Assembly: GCF_018394055.1 (NCBI RefSeq)
Contig: NZ_CP074441.1
Coordinates: 1,302,001-1,366,000 of the forward strand
Reading direction: 5' to 3'
DNA from: Weissella ceti
Lineage (GTDB): Bacteria; Bacillota; Bacilli; Lactobacillales; Lactobacillaceae
Length of the DNA: 64,000 bases
Part shown: positions 18,638-27,089 of the stretch, in pieces
Position numbering within the stretch: position 1 is the stretch's first letter
Layout of the letters: every line of letters begins with the position of its first letter
Notes under the pieces: generated by a model
The model's database searches: none
What the model saw: the letters and a program-made list of their open reading frames with translations, nothing else
Told to the model about the DNA's origin: nothing
Made by a program: the position numbers and the translations under genes

Positions 18638-19636
18638 CTATTTCATCAATTTAAATTGCGCTTCAAGGACTAACGCTTCCATCACGGTTTGAAAGTTAAT
18701 GTTTAACTGACGGCGTTGACGTGCCTTAGTCACATTGTCAATCACAGCCATCACATCATCTAATGGCGCTACTGCCGTTATACCAGCAAAGCTTGGTTGA
18801 TATCCAGCGACAAGCTGTCGCATCATTTGATCACGCCATGCTTGCGCAAAGATATCCAAGATTGTATTTTGTTGCTCCGGTGTTTTAGCCAAGGCAGTTA
18901 AATCAGTTTGCACCAAACTAATGGCACTTCCTTGGTTCTTCAATAATGCATTCATCATTTTAGTCATGACATCTTGCACGTTTTTAAACCAATCATCCTC
19001 TAACCATGTCTGGGCTTCTTGTACACTATCCGTTAACAGGCGCACTAGTTGTAGCTCATCATTCGTGTAGCCAAGCGCTAACAATTGTTTCTCTAGTTGT
19101 GCACTATCACCAGCGTTAAATTCAATGACTTGCGTACGTGAGATGATAGTTGGCAACATTTGACTACGATGTTCCGCTAACAAAATTGCAGTTTGTGGCC
19201 CCGCGGGTTCTTCCATAAACTTCAAAAGCCCGTTTGCAGCACTCGTTGTCATGGTATCGGCACCAACGATAATGAATACCTTTTGACTACTTTCCACTGC
19301 CTTCTTAGAAAACTCATCTTTCAAGGTACGAATTTGGTCAATCTTTAATGACTTACCTTCTGGACGAACAACTAAGACGTCTGGATGTTCATCCTTAGCA
19401 ATACGCATGCAATTGATACATGTCCCATCTGGGTCACCAGCGTCAGTCGGTGCTTCACACAGCAAGCGCATTGCTAACCAAGTGGCAACATCTAATTGAC
19501 CACGGCCAGCTGGACCTGAGAATAAGAAAGCATGCGCGAGTTGGTTACTTGCAATTGCGTTTTTAAACTGGGCAACTAACTGTGGTTGTTGCGTATGGGC
19601 TGTGTCAATAATTCCTACAGCTGCATCATCAGCCAT
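18638..19636 (-). CDS. holB: DNA polymerase III clamp-loader delta' subunit
   Basis: A 332-residue AAA+ protein of the clamp loader, which works with DnaX and delta. The P-loop is degenerate (SGPAGRGQLD, lysine replaced by glutamine, about 40-49), as expected for the non-catalytic delta'. A cysteine cluster (CINCMRI and one cysteine before it) suggests the usual zinc site. LLKFMEEP and the arginine-finger SRTQVIEF motif are present. It follows darA by about 70 bases. Confidence 0.93.
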   Translation of the reverse strand: MADDAAVGIIDTAHTQQPQLVAQFKNAIASNQLAHAFLFSGPAGRGQLDVATWLAMRLLCEAPTDAGDPDGTCINCMRIAKDEHPDVLVVRPEGKSLKIDQIRTLKDEFSKKAVESSQKVFIIVGADTMTTSAANGLLKFMEEPAGPQTAILLAEHRSQMLPTIISRTQVIEFNAGDSAQLEKQLLALGYTNDELQLVRLLTDSVQEAQTWLEDDWFKNVQDVMTKMMNALLKNQGSAISLVQTDLTALAKTPEQQNTILDIFAQAWRDQMMRQLVAGYQPSFAGITAVAPLDDVMAVIDNVTKARQRRQLNINFQTVMEALVLEAQFKLMK

Positions 19637-19709
19637 CGCTCATCCTCCTCACTCTGTCGTATTTCTTTCAAGGTCATCTAATGGTTCGTTATCTAGTTGT
19701 TTCCACACT

Positions 19710-20039
19710 TTAGAAGTGGTGGAATTGTTCAACGTTTTGGACAAACACTGTTGCCCCACCGATTTGAACATTCAATGGTTCTGTCACAACAGATTCCATT
19801 ACTGTCCCAGGGTTCATCGCTGGTGTCATCACTTGACTACGTGTCTTCGCATTTTCAGAAATCAATGCCAAGGCGTCATCAAGTTGTTCGTCTTGCACAC
19901 CCATGATAAATGTTGTGTTTCCGGCACGCAAAAAACTTCCTGTTGAGGCCAAACGAGTTGCTTGGAACCCCGCAGCCACAAGGGCTTTTGTTAGTACGTT
20001 CGCATCTTGATCTTGTACAATCGCTGTAATCATCTTCAT
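19710..20039 (-). CDS. darA: PII-like cyclic-di-AMP-binding protein DarA (YaaQ)
   Basis: A 109-residue PII-like protein. MKMITAIVQDQDANVLTKALVAAGFQATRLASTGSFLRAGNTTF matches the DarA/PstA family, in which the trimer binds c-di-AMP at loops between subunits. It sits between tmk and holB, the usual Firmicutes position, 4 bases after tmk. The downstream target of the protein is still unclear in the literature I know. Confidence 0.93.
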   Translation of the reverse strand: MKMITAIVQDQDANVLTKALVAAGFQATRLASTGSFLRAGNTTFIMGVQDEQLDDALALISENAKTRSQVMTPAMNPGTVMESVVTEPLNVQIGGATVFVQNVEQFHHF

Positions 20040-20043
20040 TGTC

Positions 20044-20694
20044 TTAATCCTCCTCAGTAGCTAAAATACGTTGCAGTGTTTCCCATGCTGATTCAATCAC
20101 ATCTGCCAATGGTTGTGAAGCATCAATGACATGGAATCGTTCTGGGTTTGCTTTGACTAGTTCACGATAAGCACCTGTTACACGTTCATGAAAACTAAGT
20201 GCTTCAACGTCCAAACGATTCACTTCATCTTGACGTGTATTTTGAATACGTGCTAACCCAACTGCTGGGTCCAAATCCAAGTAAATTGTTGCCTTAGGCA
20301 TTAGCCCCTCAATGGCATAAGCATTGATGTCTGAAACTTCTTGGACACCCAATTCACGCCCACCACCTTGATAAGCGATTGAGCTATCAACGTAACGATC
20401 AGTTAAAACAACCTTACCTGCAGCCAATGCTGGTCGAATTGTTTTTGTGACGTGTTCACGACGTGCTGCCGCAATCAATAACGCTTCAGTCATTGGATCC
20501 ATCGTTGGTAATTCTGGACTCAGTACGACTTCACGAATCGCTTCTGCTACTTGATTGTTATTTCCACCCGGTTCACGTGTTACTAATAGACGTTCACCCA
20601 ATAATGGCTCAACACGTTCAAGTAACGCATTTAACACTGAAGTCTTCCCAGCACCATCTGGTCCTTCAAGTGAAATAAATAATCCCGCCGTCAT
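20044..20694 (-). CDS. tmk: Thymidylate kinase
   Basis: Phosphorylates dTMP to dTDP. The 216-residue protein has the P-loop EGPDGAGKTSVL (about 10-21), the DR-Y motif in TDRYVDSSIAYQGGGRELG (about 98-116) and a short LID region near RIQNTRQDEVNRLD. It is the first gene of the tmk-darA-holB-rsmI-thioesterase-galE series. It pairs functionally with tdk at 62586 for thymidine salvage. Confidence 0.97.
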   Translation of the reverse strand: MTAGLFISLEGPDGAGKTSVLNALLERVEPLLGERLLVTREPGGNNNQVAEAIREVVLSPELPTMDPMTEALLIAAARREHVTKTIRPALAAGKVVLTDRYVDSSIAYQGGGRELGVQEVSDINAYAIEGLMPKATIYLDLDPAVGLARIQNTRQDEVNRLDVEALSFHERVTGAYRELVKANPERFHVIDASQPLADVIESAWETLQRILATEED

Positions 20695-20734
20695 ATGTGA
20701 TTCCTACCTTCTATTGTTTCTATAATTAGTTTCT

Positions 20735-20743
20735 ATTATATCA
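20735..20743 (-). promoter_or_regulatory. Extended -10 promoter of tmk
   Basis: On the minus strand TGATATAAT (TG, one base, perfect TATAAT at 20740-20735) lies about 40 bases before the tmk start. The -35 region is weak, which the extended -10 would offset. It is the first promoter after the yaaL terminator. Confidence 0.65.
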
Positions 20744-20852
20744 AATAATCATTTAAATATTAGAACGTTTACTAAATCATAATACGTAAAACACTAGGAA
20801 AACCGCAGTTTATCTCGTCTTCAACTCATAGTTGTGGAAACTAGAGACAAAC

Positions 20853-20887
20853 AAAAAACTCCCGAATCTAAATTCGAGAGCTTTTTT
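20853..20887 (-). terminator. Terminator after yaaL
   Basis: A 9-bp stem with one mismatch (CTCTCGAAT with ATTCGGGAG on the minus strand), loop TTAG-like, then a run of six T. It ends the dnaX-ybaB-recR-yaaL unit. Confidence 0.88.
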
Positions 20888-20888
20888 G

Positions 20889-21146
20889 TTAGCGTTCTGG
20901 ATGTTCAAATGCGGTAGACCAACGACCACGCATATTACGTTCACGCGCTGCACGCAATAAGAAGAAGTAGGTTTGTTTAGCGCGGGCTGTTTCAGCCAAT
21001 ACCTTACGTGTATCTACATTACTTTCAAACATTGCATTTTGTGTTAAACGCGCTTTTTCATAATCATACTTAGCATCATTAATAATTTCTACTAATTGAT
21101 CATCATACGCCTGTGAATCTAATTTTGGTCGACGAAATAATCCCAT
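20889..21146 (-). CDS. yaaL: YaaL family protein (DUF2508)
   Basis: An 85-residue, highly charged helical protein with no signal or membrane segment. MGLFRRPK at the start and a central DYEKARLTQNAMFESNVD segment match the small YaaL proteins that follow recR in Firmicutes. No biochemical function is known to me. It starts 3 bases after recR and is the last gene before a terminator. Confidence 0.85.
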   Translation of the reverse strand: MGLFRRPKLDSQAYDDQLVEIINDAKYDYEKARLTQNAMFESNVDTRKVLAETARAKQTYFFLLRAARERNMRGRWSTAFEHPER

Positions 21147-21149
21147 ATA

Positions 21150-21749
21150 CTACAACTCCGTTCTTCCCTCAACTGCCTTAATCAATGTGATTTCGTCTGC
21201 ATAGTCAATATCACTACCCACTGACAAACCAGTTGCCAAACGAGACACCTTGATTCCTGCGGGCTTCAATAAACGTGACAAGTACATCGCAGTCGCTTCC
21301 CCTTCAGCGTTTGCGTTCGTTGCCACAATAATTTCTTGAATCTCTTCATGACGTTGTAGACGCGTCACAAGTGAATCAATGTTTATGTCATCAGGTCCAA
21401 CTCCAGCTAATGGTGACAAAACACCGTGAAGCACATGGTACAACCCACGGTATTCACCAGCATTTTCAATCGCCATCAAGTCCTTTACGTCCGCAATCAC
21501 CAACACTGTTGTTTGATCACGGGTAGTATCTGTACAAATCATACAAGGATCTGCTTCTGTTAAGTTCCCACAGATACTACAAAAACGCAGGTCACGTTTC
21601 GCTGAAATCAACGCTTGCGCAAAACCAGTCACATCATCTTCTGGCATGTTAATGACATGAAAGGCAAGCCGAGTAGCTGTCTTAATCCCAATTCCAGGCA
21701 ATTTTGTAAAACTATCAATCAACTTCGCAATCGGTTCTGGATATTGCAT
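21150..21749 (-). CDS. recR: Recombination mediator protein RecR
   Basis: Works with RecO and RecF to load RecA at gaps. The 199-residue protein has the N-terminal helix-hairpin-helix ([15 protein letters not shown], about 17-31), the four-cysteine zinc motif [16 protein letters not shown] (about 57-72) and the Toprim domain from [19 protein letters not shown] onward. Standard order dnaX-ybaB-recR. Confidence 0.98.
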   Translation of the reverse strand: MQYPEPIAKLIDSFTKLPGIGIKTATRLAFHVINMPEDDVTGFAQALISAKRDLRFCSICGNLTEADPCMICTDTTRDQTTVLVIADVKDLMAIENAGEYRGLYHVLHGVLSPLAGVGPDDINIDSLVTRLQRHEEIQEIIVATNANAEGEATAMYLSRLLKPAGIKVSRLATGLSVGSDIDYADEITLIKAVEGRTEL

Positions 21750-21780
21750 GTCATTCCTGCTTTCTTAATTCAAAATGAGC

Positions 21781-22092
21781 TTAGAAGCCCATTCCTTGTG
21801 GTGCAAACTTTCCTAGACGCTTTTGAGAATCAGCTTCAACCTTTGCCAAAGCATCGTTCACAGCCATCACAACCATGTCTGACAATTCTTCTGGATCTTC
21901 TGGATCAATAACATCTGACTTGATTTGCAAGTCTAGCAATTGACGGTCTCCGTTGAACTTAGCAATAACCAAGTCTTCTGGTGACTTTCCTAGGTATTCT
22001 GTTTCCGCAATCGCAGCTTGTTCTTCTTGCATTTGTGATTGCATCTTCTTCATTTGCTTCATCATTTGTTGCATGTTTTGTCCACCGAACAT
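21781..22092 (-). CDS. YbaB/EbfC nucleoid-associated protein
   Basis: A 103-residue DNA-binding dimer of the YbaB family. The N-terminal amphipathic helix is rich in methionine and glutamine (MQQMMKQMKKMQSQMQ), followed by the beta region with VIAKFNGDRQLLDLQIKSDV. It lies between dnaX and recR, which fixes the identification. Confidence 0.95.
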   Translation of the reverse strand: MFGGQNMQQMMKQMKKMQSQMQEEQAAIAETEYLGKSPEDLVIAKFNGDRQLLDLQIKSDVIDPEDPEELSDMVVMAVNDALAKVEADSQKRLGKFAPQGMGF

Positions 22093-22176
22093 AGTAGGCC
22101 TCTTTTCTTGTTTATGTTTTTATTGTAAGAATTATTCTATCTATTTTAAATTAAATTTACCCAAATCAACAGGTTT

Positions 22177-23916
22177 TTAATCGTCTTGTGCTTCAACCAT
22201 TTCAGAACCAAACAGACTGATTGCTTCTTCAACTGCTAGATTACCTGCATTATCGACAGGTTCTTCTGGCATCCCCGGATCCACAATAGTGTTTAATTGT
22301 GTTGTAACTTGTTGCGTTTCTGCTTCTGGCGCTGGTGACGTTGATGCTGCCTTACGTTGGGCAACGAATTCACCACGCAACTTTGTCCAATCATCGTTTG
22401 TGATAAAGACCAACTTACGCTCTGTACCGGCTTCAGTTAGAATACGCAATTGTTGCGTCACTGTATTAATTAATTCGGCATTCTTCATCGCATTAACACG
22501 CATGACATCAAAGTCAAAGCCAACAACTAATCCTTCTGGAGAAGCTGCAACTGGCTTTGCCACATTCAGCATCGCACGTTGTGAGACTGGCAACATGTTC
22601 GTTACGTCACCCCAAACTGATGTGACACGATTCAAATCACCACGAGTAGCATTTTGTAACACGTTAAACACAGATTGCTTATCATCAGATACTGATACCT
22701 TAGCAACCGCTACTGGCTTCTCTTGAACTGGTTGTGCTGGTTGTGCTGGTTGTGCTGGTTGTGCTGGTTGTGCTGGTTGTGCTGGTTGTGCTGGTTGTGC
22801 TGACACATTTTGAACCGGCGCAACTGGCGCGTCAACGACAACTTGCTTTGGTTGGCTCAACTTAACTGTTAAGACTTCTAGATAAATACTTGGTCGATTT
22901 GTAAAACGCAATTGTTGTTGCGTATCGTTCAAAGTATCAATCATGTTGTACCAAACTTGTGGTTGTTGTGCTTCTGCCATTGTTTGGAAGTTATCATCAG
23001 GTACCAATGTAATTAAGTCTGGCGCTTCAGTGTACAACAACAGATCACGGGCGTAGACAATTAAGTCTTCGATGAAACGTTGTGCATCCTTACCTGCAGC
23101 CAGGACTTCACTCAACTTACCTAATGCAGCTTGTGTGTCATGTGCAACCACAGCTTGTAGGTATTCACCCAACAATGTTTGTGTCACTGAACCAGTCACA
23201 AGCAAAGCATTGTCTAATGTGATTGACCCATCCCCAAATGACAACACTTGATCCAAAATACTCAAAGCATCACGCATTCCACCATCAGCAGCATTCGCAA
23301 TCACACGTAGCGCATTTTCATCGTAGTCATTACCACGTGAATTCAAGATGTGCACCATACGGTCATAGGCTGCATGTGCATCAATACGCTTGAAATCAAA
23401 ACGTTGAGTACGTGAAATGATAGTAGCTGGAATCTTTTGTGGTTCAGTTGTCGCCAAAATAAAGATGACGTTAGCAGGTGGCTCTTCCAATGTCTTCAAC
23501 AAAGCATTGAAGGCACCAGTTGAAAGCATGTGCACCTCATCGATGATGTAGACTTTGTACTTAGCTTGAGTTGGGGCGTAGTTAACGTCTTCACGGATTT
23601 CACGAATTTCATCAACTCCGTTATTTGAAGCCGCGTCTAATTCCACAACATCACCAAGGGTTCCTGCATCTGCGGCTAAACAGATTTCACACGTCAAATC
23701 AGGTTCACCATGATCTGGGTGTAAACAGTTAACTGCTTTCGCAAAAATCTTTGCGGCTGAGGTCTTCCCAGTCCCTCGAGGTCCATTAAAGAGATACGCG
23801 TGGGTAATTTGTCCACTCTCAATGGTGTTTTTTAAGGTCTTTGTGACGACTTCTTGTCCAATTAGGTCACTGAACTTTTGTGGTCGCCATGTCCGATATA
23901 ATGCTTGATACGCCAT
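22177..23916 (-). CDS. dnaX: DNA polymerase III subunit gamma/tau
   Basis: The ATPase of the clamp loader (579 residues). The P-loop GPRGTGKT is at 45-52, Walker B DEVHML near 125 and the sensor/finger region ISRTQRFDFKRI follows. Cys64, Cys76 and Cys79 mark the zinc module, but the usual fourth cysteine near position 73 is not seen; His66 or His69 may replace it. Residues about 373-396 are eight perfect Ala-Gln-Pro repeats in the linker before the tau-specific C-terminal domain. An extended -10 promoter lies at 23965-23973. Confidence 0.96.
   Translation of the reverse strand: MAYQALYRTWRPQKFSDLIGQEVVTKTLKNTIESGQITHAYLFNGPRGTGKTSAAKIFAKAVNCLHPDHGEPDLTCEICLAADAGTLGDVVELDAASNNGVDEIREIREDVNYAPTQAKYKVYIIDEVHMLSTGAFNALLKTLEEPPANVIFILATTEPQKIPATIISRTQRFDFKRIDAHAAYDRMVHILNSRGNDYDENALRVIANAADGGMRDALSILDQVLSFGDGSITLDNALLVTGSVTQTLLGEYLQAVVAHDTQAALGKLSEVLAAGKDAQRFIEDLIVYARDLLLYTEAPDLITLVPDDNFQTMAEAQQPQVWYNMIDTLNDTQQQLRFTNRPSIYLEVLTVKLSQPKQVVVDAPVAPVQNVSAQPAQPAQPAQPAQPAQPAQPAQPVQEKPVAVAKVSVSDDKQSVFNVLQNATRGDLNRVTSVWGDVTNMLPVSQRAMLNVAKPVAASPEGLVVGFDFDVMRVNAMKNAELINTVTQQLRILTEAGTERKLVFITNDDWTKLRGEFVAQRKAASTSPAPEAETQQVTTQLNTIVDPGMPEEPVDNAGNLAVEEAISLFGSEMVEAQDD
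22728..22799. repeat. Eight perfect 9-bp tandem repeats inside dnaX
   Basis: The plus-strand unit CTGGTTGTG occurs eight times in a row without a change, and encodes (Ala-Gln-Pro)8 in DnaX on the other strand. The identical third codon bases suggest recent expansion by slippage. Copy changes keep the frame, because the unit is a multiple of three. Confidence 0.98.
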
Positions 23917-23964
23917 TGCAATATCGTCTCCCTTCGTGTTTTTAATCGTTATTTTTCTTTTTCT

Positions 23965-23973
23965 ATCATACCA
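23965..23973 (-). promoter_or_regulatory. Extended -10 promoter of dnaX
   Basis: On the minus strand TGGTATGAT (TG, one base, TATGAT at 23970-23965) lies about 50 bases before the dnaX start and just after the SRP RNA terminator. No clear -35 hexamer is seen. Confidence 0.55.
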
Positions 23974-23984
23974 GATTTTGCGCT

Positions 23985-24021
23985 AAAAAAAGTCGCCCAG
24001 ATTAATAAAAATCGGGCGACT
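23985..24021 (-). terminator. Terminator of the SRP RNA gene
   Basis: An 8-bp perfect stem (AGTCGCCC with GGGCGACT) and an A/T-rich loop, followed by seven T on the minus strand. It separates the SRP RNA from dnaX. Confidence 0.93.
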
Positions 24022-24036
24022 CATTAAATATCAATA

Positions 24037-24118
24037 AGGTGTGAAGCACAATACGTGGTCTCCTTAGTGCTGCTGCCTTCCGACCCTGACACGGTTCGAA
24101 GTACATACTTGCCTCACG
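24037..24118 (-). ncRNA. ffs: Small signal recognition particle RNA (4.5S type)
   Basis: The minus strand carries the conserved apical domain GTCAGGGTCGGAAGGCAGCAGC followed by ACTAAGGAG, the Ffh-binding core (about 24069-24096). Flanking bases pair into one long hairpin (for example GTGAGG at 24117-24112 with CTTCAC at 24046-24041). The size is that of the short SRP RNA without an Alu domain, as in lactobacilli. The 5' end is set from its promoter; the 3' end is approximate. A strong terminator follows. Confidence 0.95.
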
Positions 24119-24124
24119 AGAAAT

Positions 24125-24154
24125 ATTATAACATGCTTTCACTTTCTTTGTCAG
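24125..24154 (-). promoter_or_regulatory. SRP RNA promoter overlapping the end of tadA
   Basis: CTGACA (24154-24149) and a perfect TATAAT (24130-24125) are 18 bases apart on the minus strand. The -10 box includes the tadA stop codon, so the whole promoter lies within the last codons of tadA. Confidence 0.75.
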
Positions 24155-24674
24155 CATCTTTTCGTGCTTGCTTTTCAAGTTTCTTGCGTGCACGTAATGC
24201 CTTAAAGAATGTTTTCAATTGTTGACTAGCGCGTTCTTCTTCAACCCCAGCATGGACAGTGACTTGATGGTTCAAGCGTTCGTCATCCAATAGATGGTAC
24301 ATTGAGCACACACCACCTGCCTTGGGATCAATTGCGCCAAAGTAGACATCAGTAATGCGCGTTTGTTGAATTAAACCGGCACACATAATACAGGGTTCAA
24401 GCGTCACAAATAATTGCGCATTGGGTAAACGCCATGAACCGGCTGCTGCATTTGCCTCACGCATGGCGATGAATTCTGCATGTAGGGTTGCATCTTGTTG
24501 GGTTTCGCGCAGGTTATGCCCACGGCCTATCACTTTACCATCTTGAACAATCACCGCTCCAATTGGTACTTCACCTAATGCTTCTGCTTTTTCTGCTTCA
24601 GCGAATGCTTCATTCATAAACATCGCCACTTGGGCGTCAGACAAACCAAACGTATCTTGTTGCAAATTAGACAT
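24126..24674 (-). CDS. tadA: tRNA adenosine(34) deaminase TadA
   Basis: Deaminates A34 to inosine in tRNA-Arg(ACG). The 182-residue enzyme has the zinc and proton-shuttle motif HAEFIAM (about 65-71) and EPCIMCAG (about 93-100). The start at 24674 (MSNLQQDTFG) overlaps the previous stop by 8 bases; a longer reading to 24734 was rejected. A tRNA-Arg(ACG) is encoded at 44002, and a tRNA-Thr with A34 at 44116. The basic, helical tail (RARKKLEKQARK) is slightly longer than usual. Confidence 0.95.
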   Translation of the reverse strand: MSNLQQDTFGLSDAQVAMFMNEAFAEAEKAEALGEVPIGAVIVQDGKVIGRGHNLRETQQDATLHAEFIAMREANAAAGSWRLPNAQLFVTLEPCIMCAGLIQQTRITDVYFGAIDPKAGGVCSMYHLLDDERLNHQVTVHAGVEEERASQQLKTFFKALRARKKLEKQARKDADKESESML

Positions 24675-25272
24675 TACGAACACTTTCAATGATGTAGTAA
24701 CCCTTATCCTTTGAGATAGTTTGTGCGTTACCAAATGTTTCTTCCATCAAAGCCTTAGCTGATGGTGCTCCTTGCTTCTTTTGCAAAACAATTGTCAAAG
24801 TTCCCATTGGTTCCAAGTGATCAATGGCTTCGCTAATCATGCGCTTAACAATGTCCTTACCAGCACGTACAGGTGGATTGATCAAAATAGCAGCAAATGT
24901 TCCTTCAACGTTTGAGTAAACATCTGATTGCACAACCGTAATACGGTCAGCAACCTTATTCGCCTTAGCGTTCTTTTCAATCAAAGCTGCCGCACGTTCG
25001 TTGATTTCAGCCGCAACGAATTCACGTTCTGGCAATGTCTTGGCCAAACTGATCGCAACTGGACCGTATCCAGCTCCAAGATCCAAAATCTTACCAGCTG
25101 GCAAGTCTGTATCAAATGCATCTAGCATCGCACGTGTTCCATAGTCGACAGTGTGCTTTGAAAAGACCCCTGAATCTGTTGTGAAGCCTAGGTCATGCCC
25201 TAGCAATTCAAAGCGCCAGCTTTTTTCGTTATGTTCACCAGTAGGTGTTTGTGTATAGTAATGTTCAGTCAT
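24667..25272 (-). CDS. RsmC/RlmG-like class I methyltransferase
   Basis: A 201-residue SAM-dependent enzyme. The SAM loop is ILDLGAGYGPVAISLA (about 62-77), then VVQSDVYSNV, and the catalytic-type motif LINPPVRAGK (about 128-137), which marks small-ribosomal-subunit guanine-N2 methyltransferases. GVFSKHTVDYGTRAMLDAF precedes the fold, as in RsmC. It is coupled to tadA by an 8-base overlap. A role in rRNA or tRNA modification is likely; the exact target is inferred only. Confidence 0.88.
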   Translation of the reverse strand: MTEHYYTQTPTGEHNEKSWRFELLGHDLGFTTDSGVFSKHTVDYGTRAMLDAFDTDLPAGKILDLGAGYGPVAISLAKTLPEREFVAAEINERAAALIEKNAKANKVADRITVVQSDVYSNVEGTFAAILINPPVRAGKDIVKRMISEAIDHLEPMGTLTIVLQKKQGAPSAKALMEETFGNAQTISKDKGYYIIESVRNV

Positions 25273-25397
25273 CTGTTTGCCTCTTTATCCGTATAATCGT
25301 TATCTCCTATTTTAGGTTATTTACGAGTAATTTAAAAGGTTAAGAAGTTTCCCCATCACACAGGGACATATCTTAGATAAAACCGATAGTTCACAGC

Positions 25398-25946
25398 CTA
25401 TTTTTCGGACTCCCGTTTATAACGCCAATCATCTTGAAATAGAGCATATCGATACACATCTTCCCACTGACCTTGATGAAACACCTCTGCTTTAAATCGT
25501 GCTTCTTGTTGAAATCCATACGTTTCATACAGATGAATAGCTCTTTCATTATACGAAACAACTCTAAGAATCAATTTTCGTAAGTTCAATTGATTAAAGG
25601 CATATTCGACAATCAGATTTAAAGTTTCTTTACCAAATCCCCTATTACGATTTTCAGCATTCAGAATTCCTACAGAAATTTCACCTATTTGATTTTTGTG
25701 ATCAATATCAGAAACACCAGCCATTCCGAGTAGTTTATCATCTTCTTTACCTCTCACAGTAAATTCAACTGCCTCATCATTGTTGGATGCTTCCTCAAAT
25801 ACTTTAATCCAGTCTTTTTCAGTAAACGGATGTATTGCTTGTATCGCAATCAAATCTAGAAATGTTTCATCCCATTGATCACGCGCAAAAATTGCACCAT
25901 CTTCTTGTTTAAAATGTGATAGTTTAACTTTCTCACCAAAATACAT
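25398..25946 (-). CDS. GNAT N-acetyltransferase, RimJ/RimL-like
   Basis: A 182-residue acetyltransferase. NRNRGFGKETLNLIVEYAF is the acetyl-CoA loop and helix (about 105-123), followed by LRKLILRVVSYNERAIHLYETYGFQQEARFKAEVF, the pattern of the RimJ/L-like Acetyltransf_3 family. The ATG at 25946 has a GAGGTGA site at good spacing; a GTG three codons earlier is less likely. The gene is visibly more AT-rich than its neighbours. Substrate unknown. Confidence 0.85.
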   Translation of the reverse strand: MYFGEKVKLSHFKQEDGAIFARDQWDETFLDLIAIQAIHPFTEKDWIKVFEEASNNDEAVEFTVRGKEDDKLLGMAGVSDIDHKNQIGEISVGILNAENRNRGFGKETLNLIVEYAFNQLNLRKLILRVVSYNERAIHLYETYGFQQEARFKAEVFHQGQWEDVYRYALFQDDWRYKRESEK

Positions 25947-25973
25947 ACAAATCACCTCATGTTTAAATTAGAC

Positions 25974-26897
25974 CTACTTCACGTACTTACCCAAGAAACC
26001 AGATACCGTACTTACATACTTCGCTTCATCATCTTGGTAAGCATCCATATGTCCAGCCCCAGGTACAACTAACTTTTCCTTTGGTCCATTTGATGCATTG
26101 TAAGCATCATCAACCATGTAAGTCGGCACGAACATGTCATCCCCACCATGGATGAACAACATTGGACGTGTGTTCTTTTCCAAGGCCTTAGCTGGCTTTA
26201 CATCATCATATGAGTAACCTGCTAGTACTTGTGAGTAAACAGATAGAATGCTAGACATGGGATTGATAACTGACGCTGGTAACTTGTACATCTTTCCACC
26301 CTTAAAGGCTAGTTCTTCACGCAAGTCACTATATCCACAGTCTTCAATGTATGCCTTTACTTGCTTAGGTGGGTTCATCCCCGCCAATAGCATGGTTGTG
26401 GCCCCACCAAGTGATGTTCCATATACGACGATTTCTGTATCTTCACCGTGTTCAGCAATTAACTTATCAATCCATTCCAAGTAATCCTTGGCTTCTAGAT
26501 AACCATAACCAATGTACTTACCATCTGACTTACCTGCTGAACGGTTGTCAGCTGACAAAACATTGTATCCTTGACGGTGCATTAGTTCTGAATAAGGCAC
26601 CACCGCACGACGATCAACTGAGAAACCGTGGATAACAATCGCGATCTTCTTTGAAGGCTTATCGGCCTTCACATATTCACCACGGAGTGTTAATCCATCC
26701 TTCGTCTTCAATGAGACATCTTCCTTAGGTAATGCTTGCCAACGCATTTGTTCTTCATATAAAGGTTGTCCGGCAGTACGAACACCTGTATCTACGAAAT
26801 CTTTATCTGAACGCACTTGCGCAACGTAAAACAGATATCCACTGATGGCTGTAACTAGCACAATCAGTCCAACTACTAGCCCGATTAAAATCTTCAT
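25974..26897 (-). CDS. Membrane-anchored alpha/beta hydrolase (BAAT/Dlh-like)
   Basis: A 307-residue serine hydrolase with one N-terminal membrane segment (KILIGLVVGLIVLVTAISGYLF, residues 2-23), so the catalytic domain is probably outside the cell. HGFSVDRRAV gives the oxyanion region, GTSLGGAT the nucleophile serine, GGDDMFVP the acid and GAGHMDAY the histidine. The start at 26897 has an A/G-rich site, and an in-frame extension to 26945 is unlikely. Similar proteins occur widely in lactobacilli with unknown substrates. Divergent from pepF. Confidence 0.88.
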   Translation of the reverse strand: MKILIGLVVGLIVLVTAISGYLFYVAQVRSDKDFVDTGVRTAGQPLYEEQMRWQALPKEDVSLKTKDGLTLRGEYVKADKPSKKIAIVIHGFSVDRRAVVPYSELMHRQGYNVLSADNRSAGKSDGKYIGYGYLEAKDYLEWIDKLIAEHGEDTEIVVYGTSLGGATTMLLAGMNPPKQVKAYIEDCGYSDLREELAFKGGKMYKLPASVINPMSSILSVYSQVLAGYSYDDVKPAKALEKNTRPMLFIHGGDDMFVPTYMVDDAYNASNGPKEKLVVPGAGHMDAYQDDEAKYVSTVSGFLGKYVK

Positions 26898-27089
26898 ATG
26901 CAATCTTCTTTCTATGGCGAAATGATTTATTTCGTTATTATTCATTAAAAAATGGTATGTATTACATTATTTACTATCTATAAGTTTAAAGCAACAACAA
27001 ATTGTATATACCATATACTAATTTAAAAAGTTTATTTTTTGTAAGTATGCTAAACTAATAAACAATAACTTAGATTGGAGACTTATTAG

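Noticed and set aside
22728-22799. CRISPR or other spaced repeat array
   Set aside because: The repeats are contiguous, 9 bp and in frame in dnaX, with no spacers.
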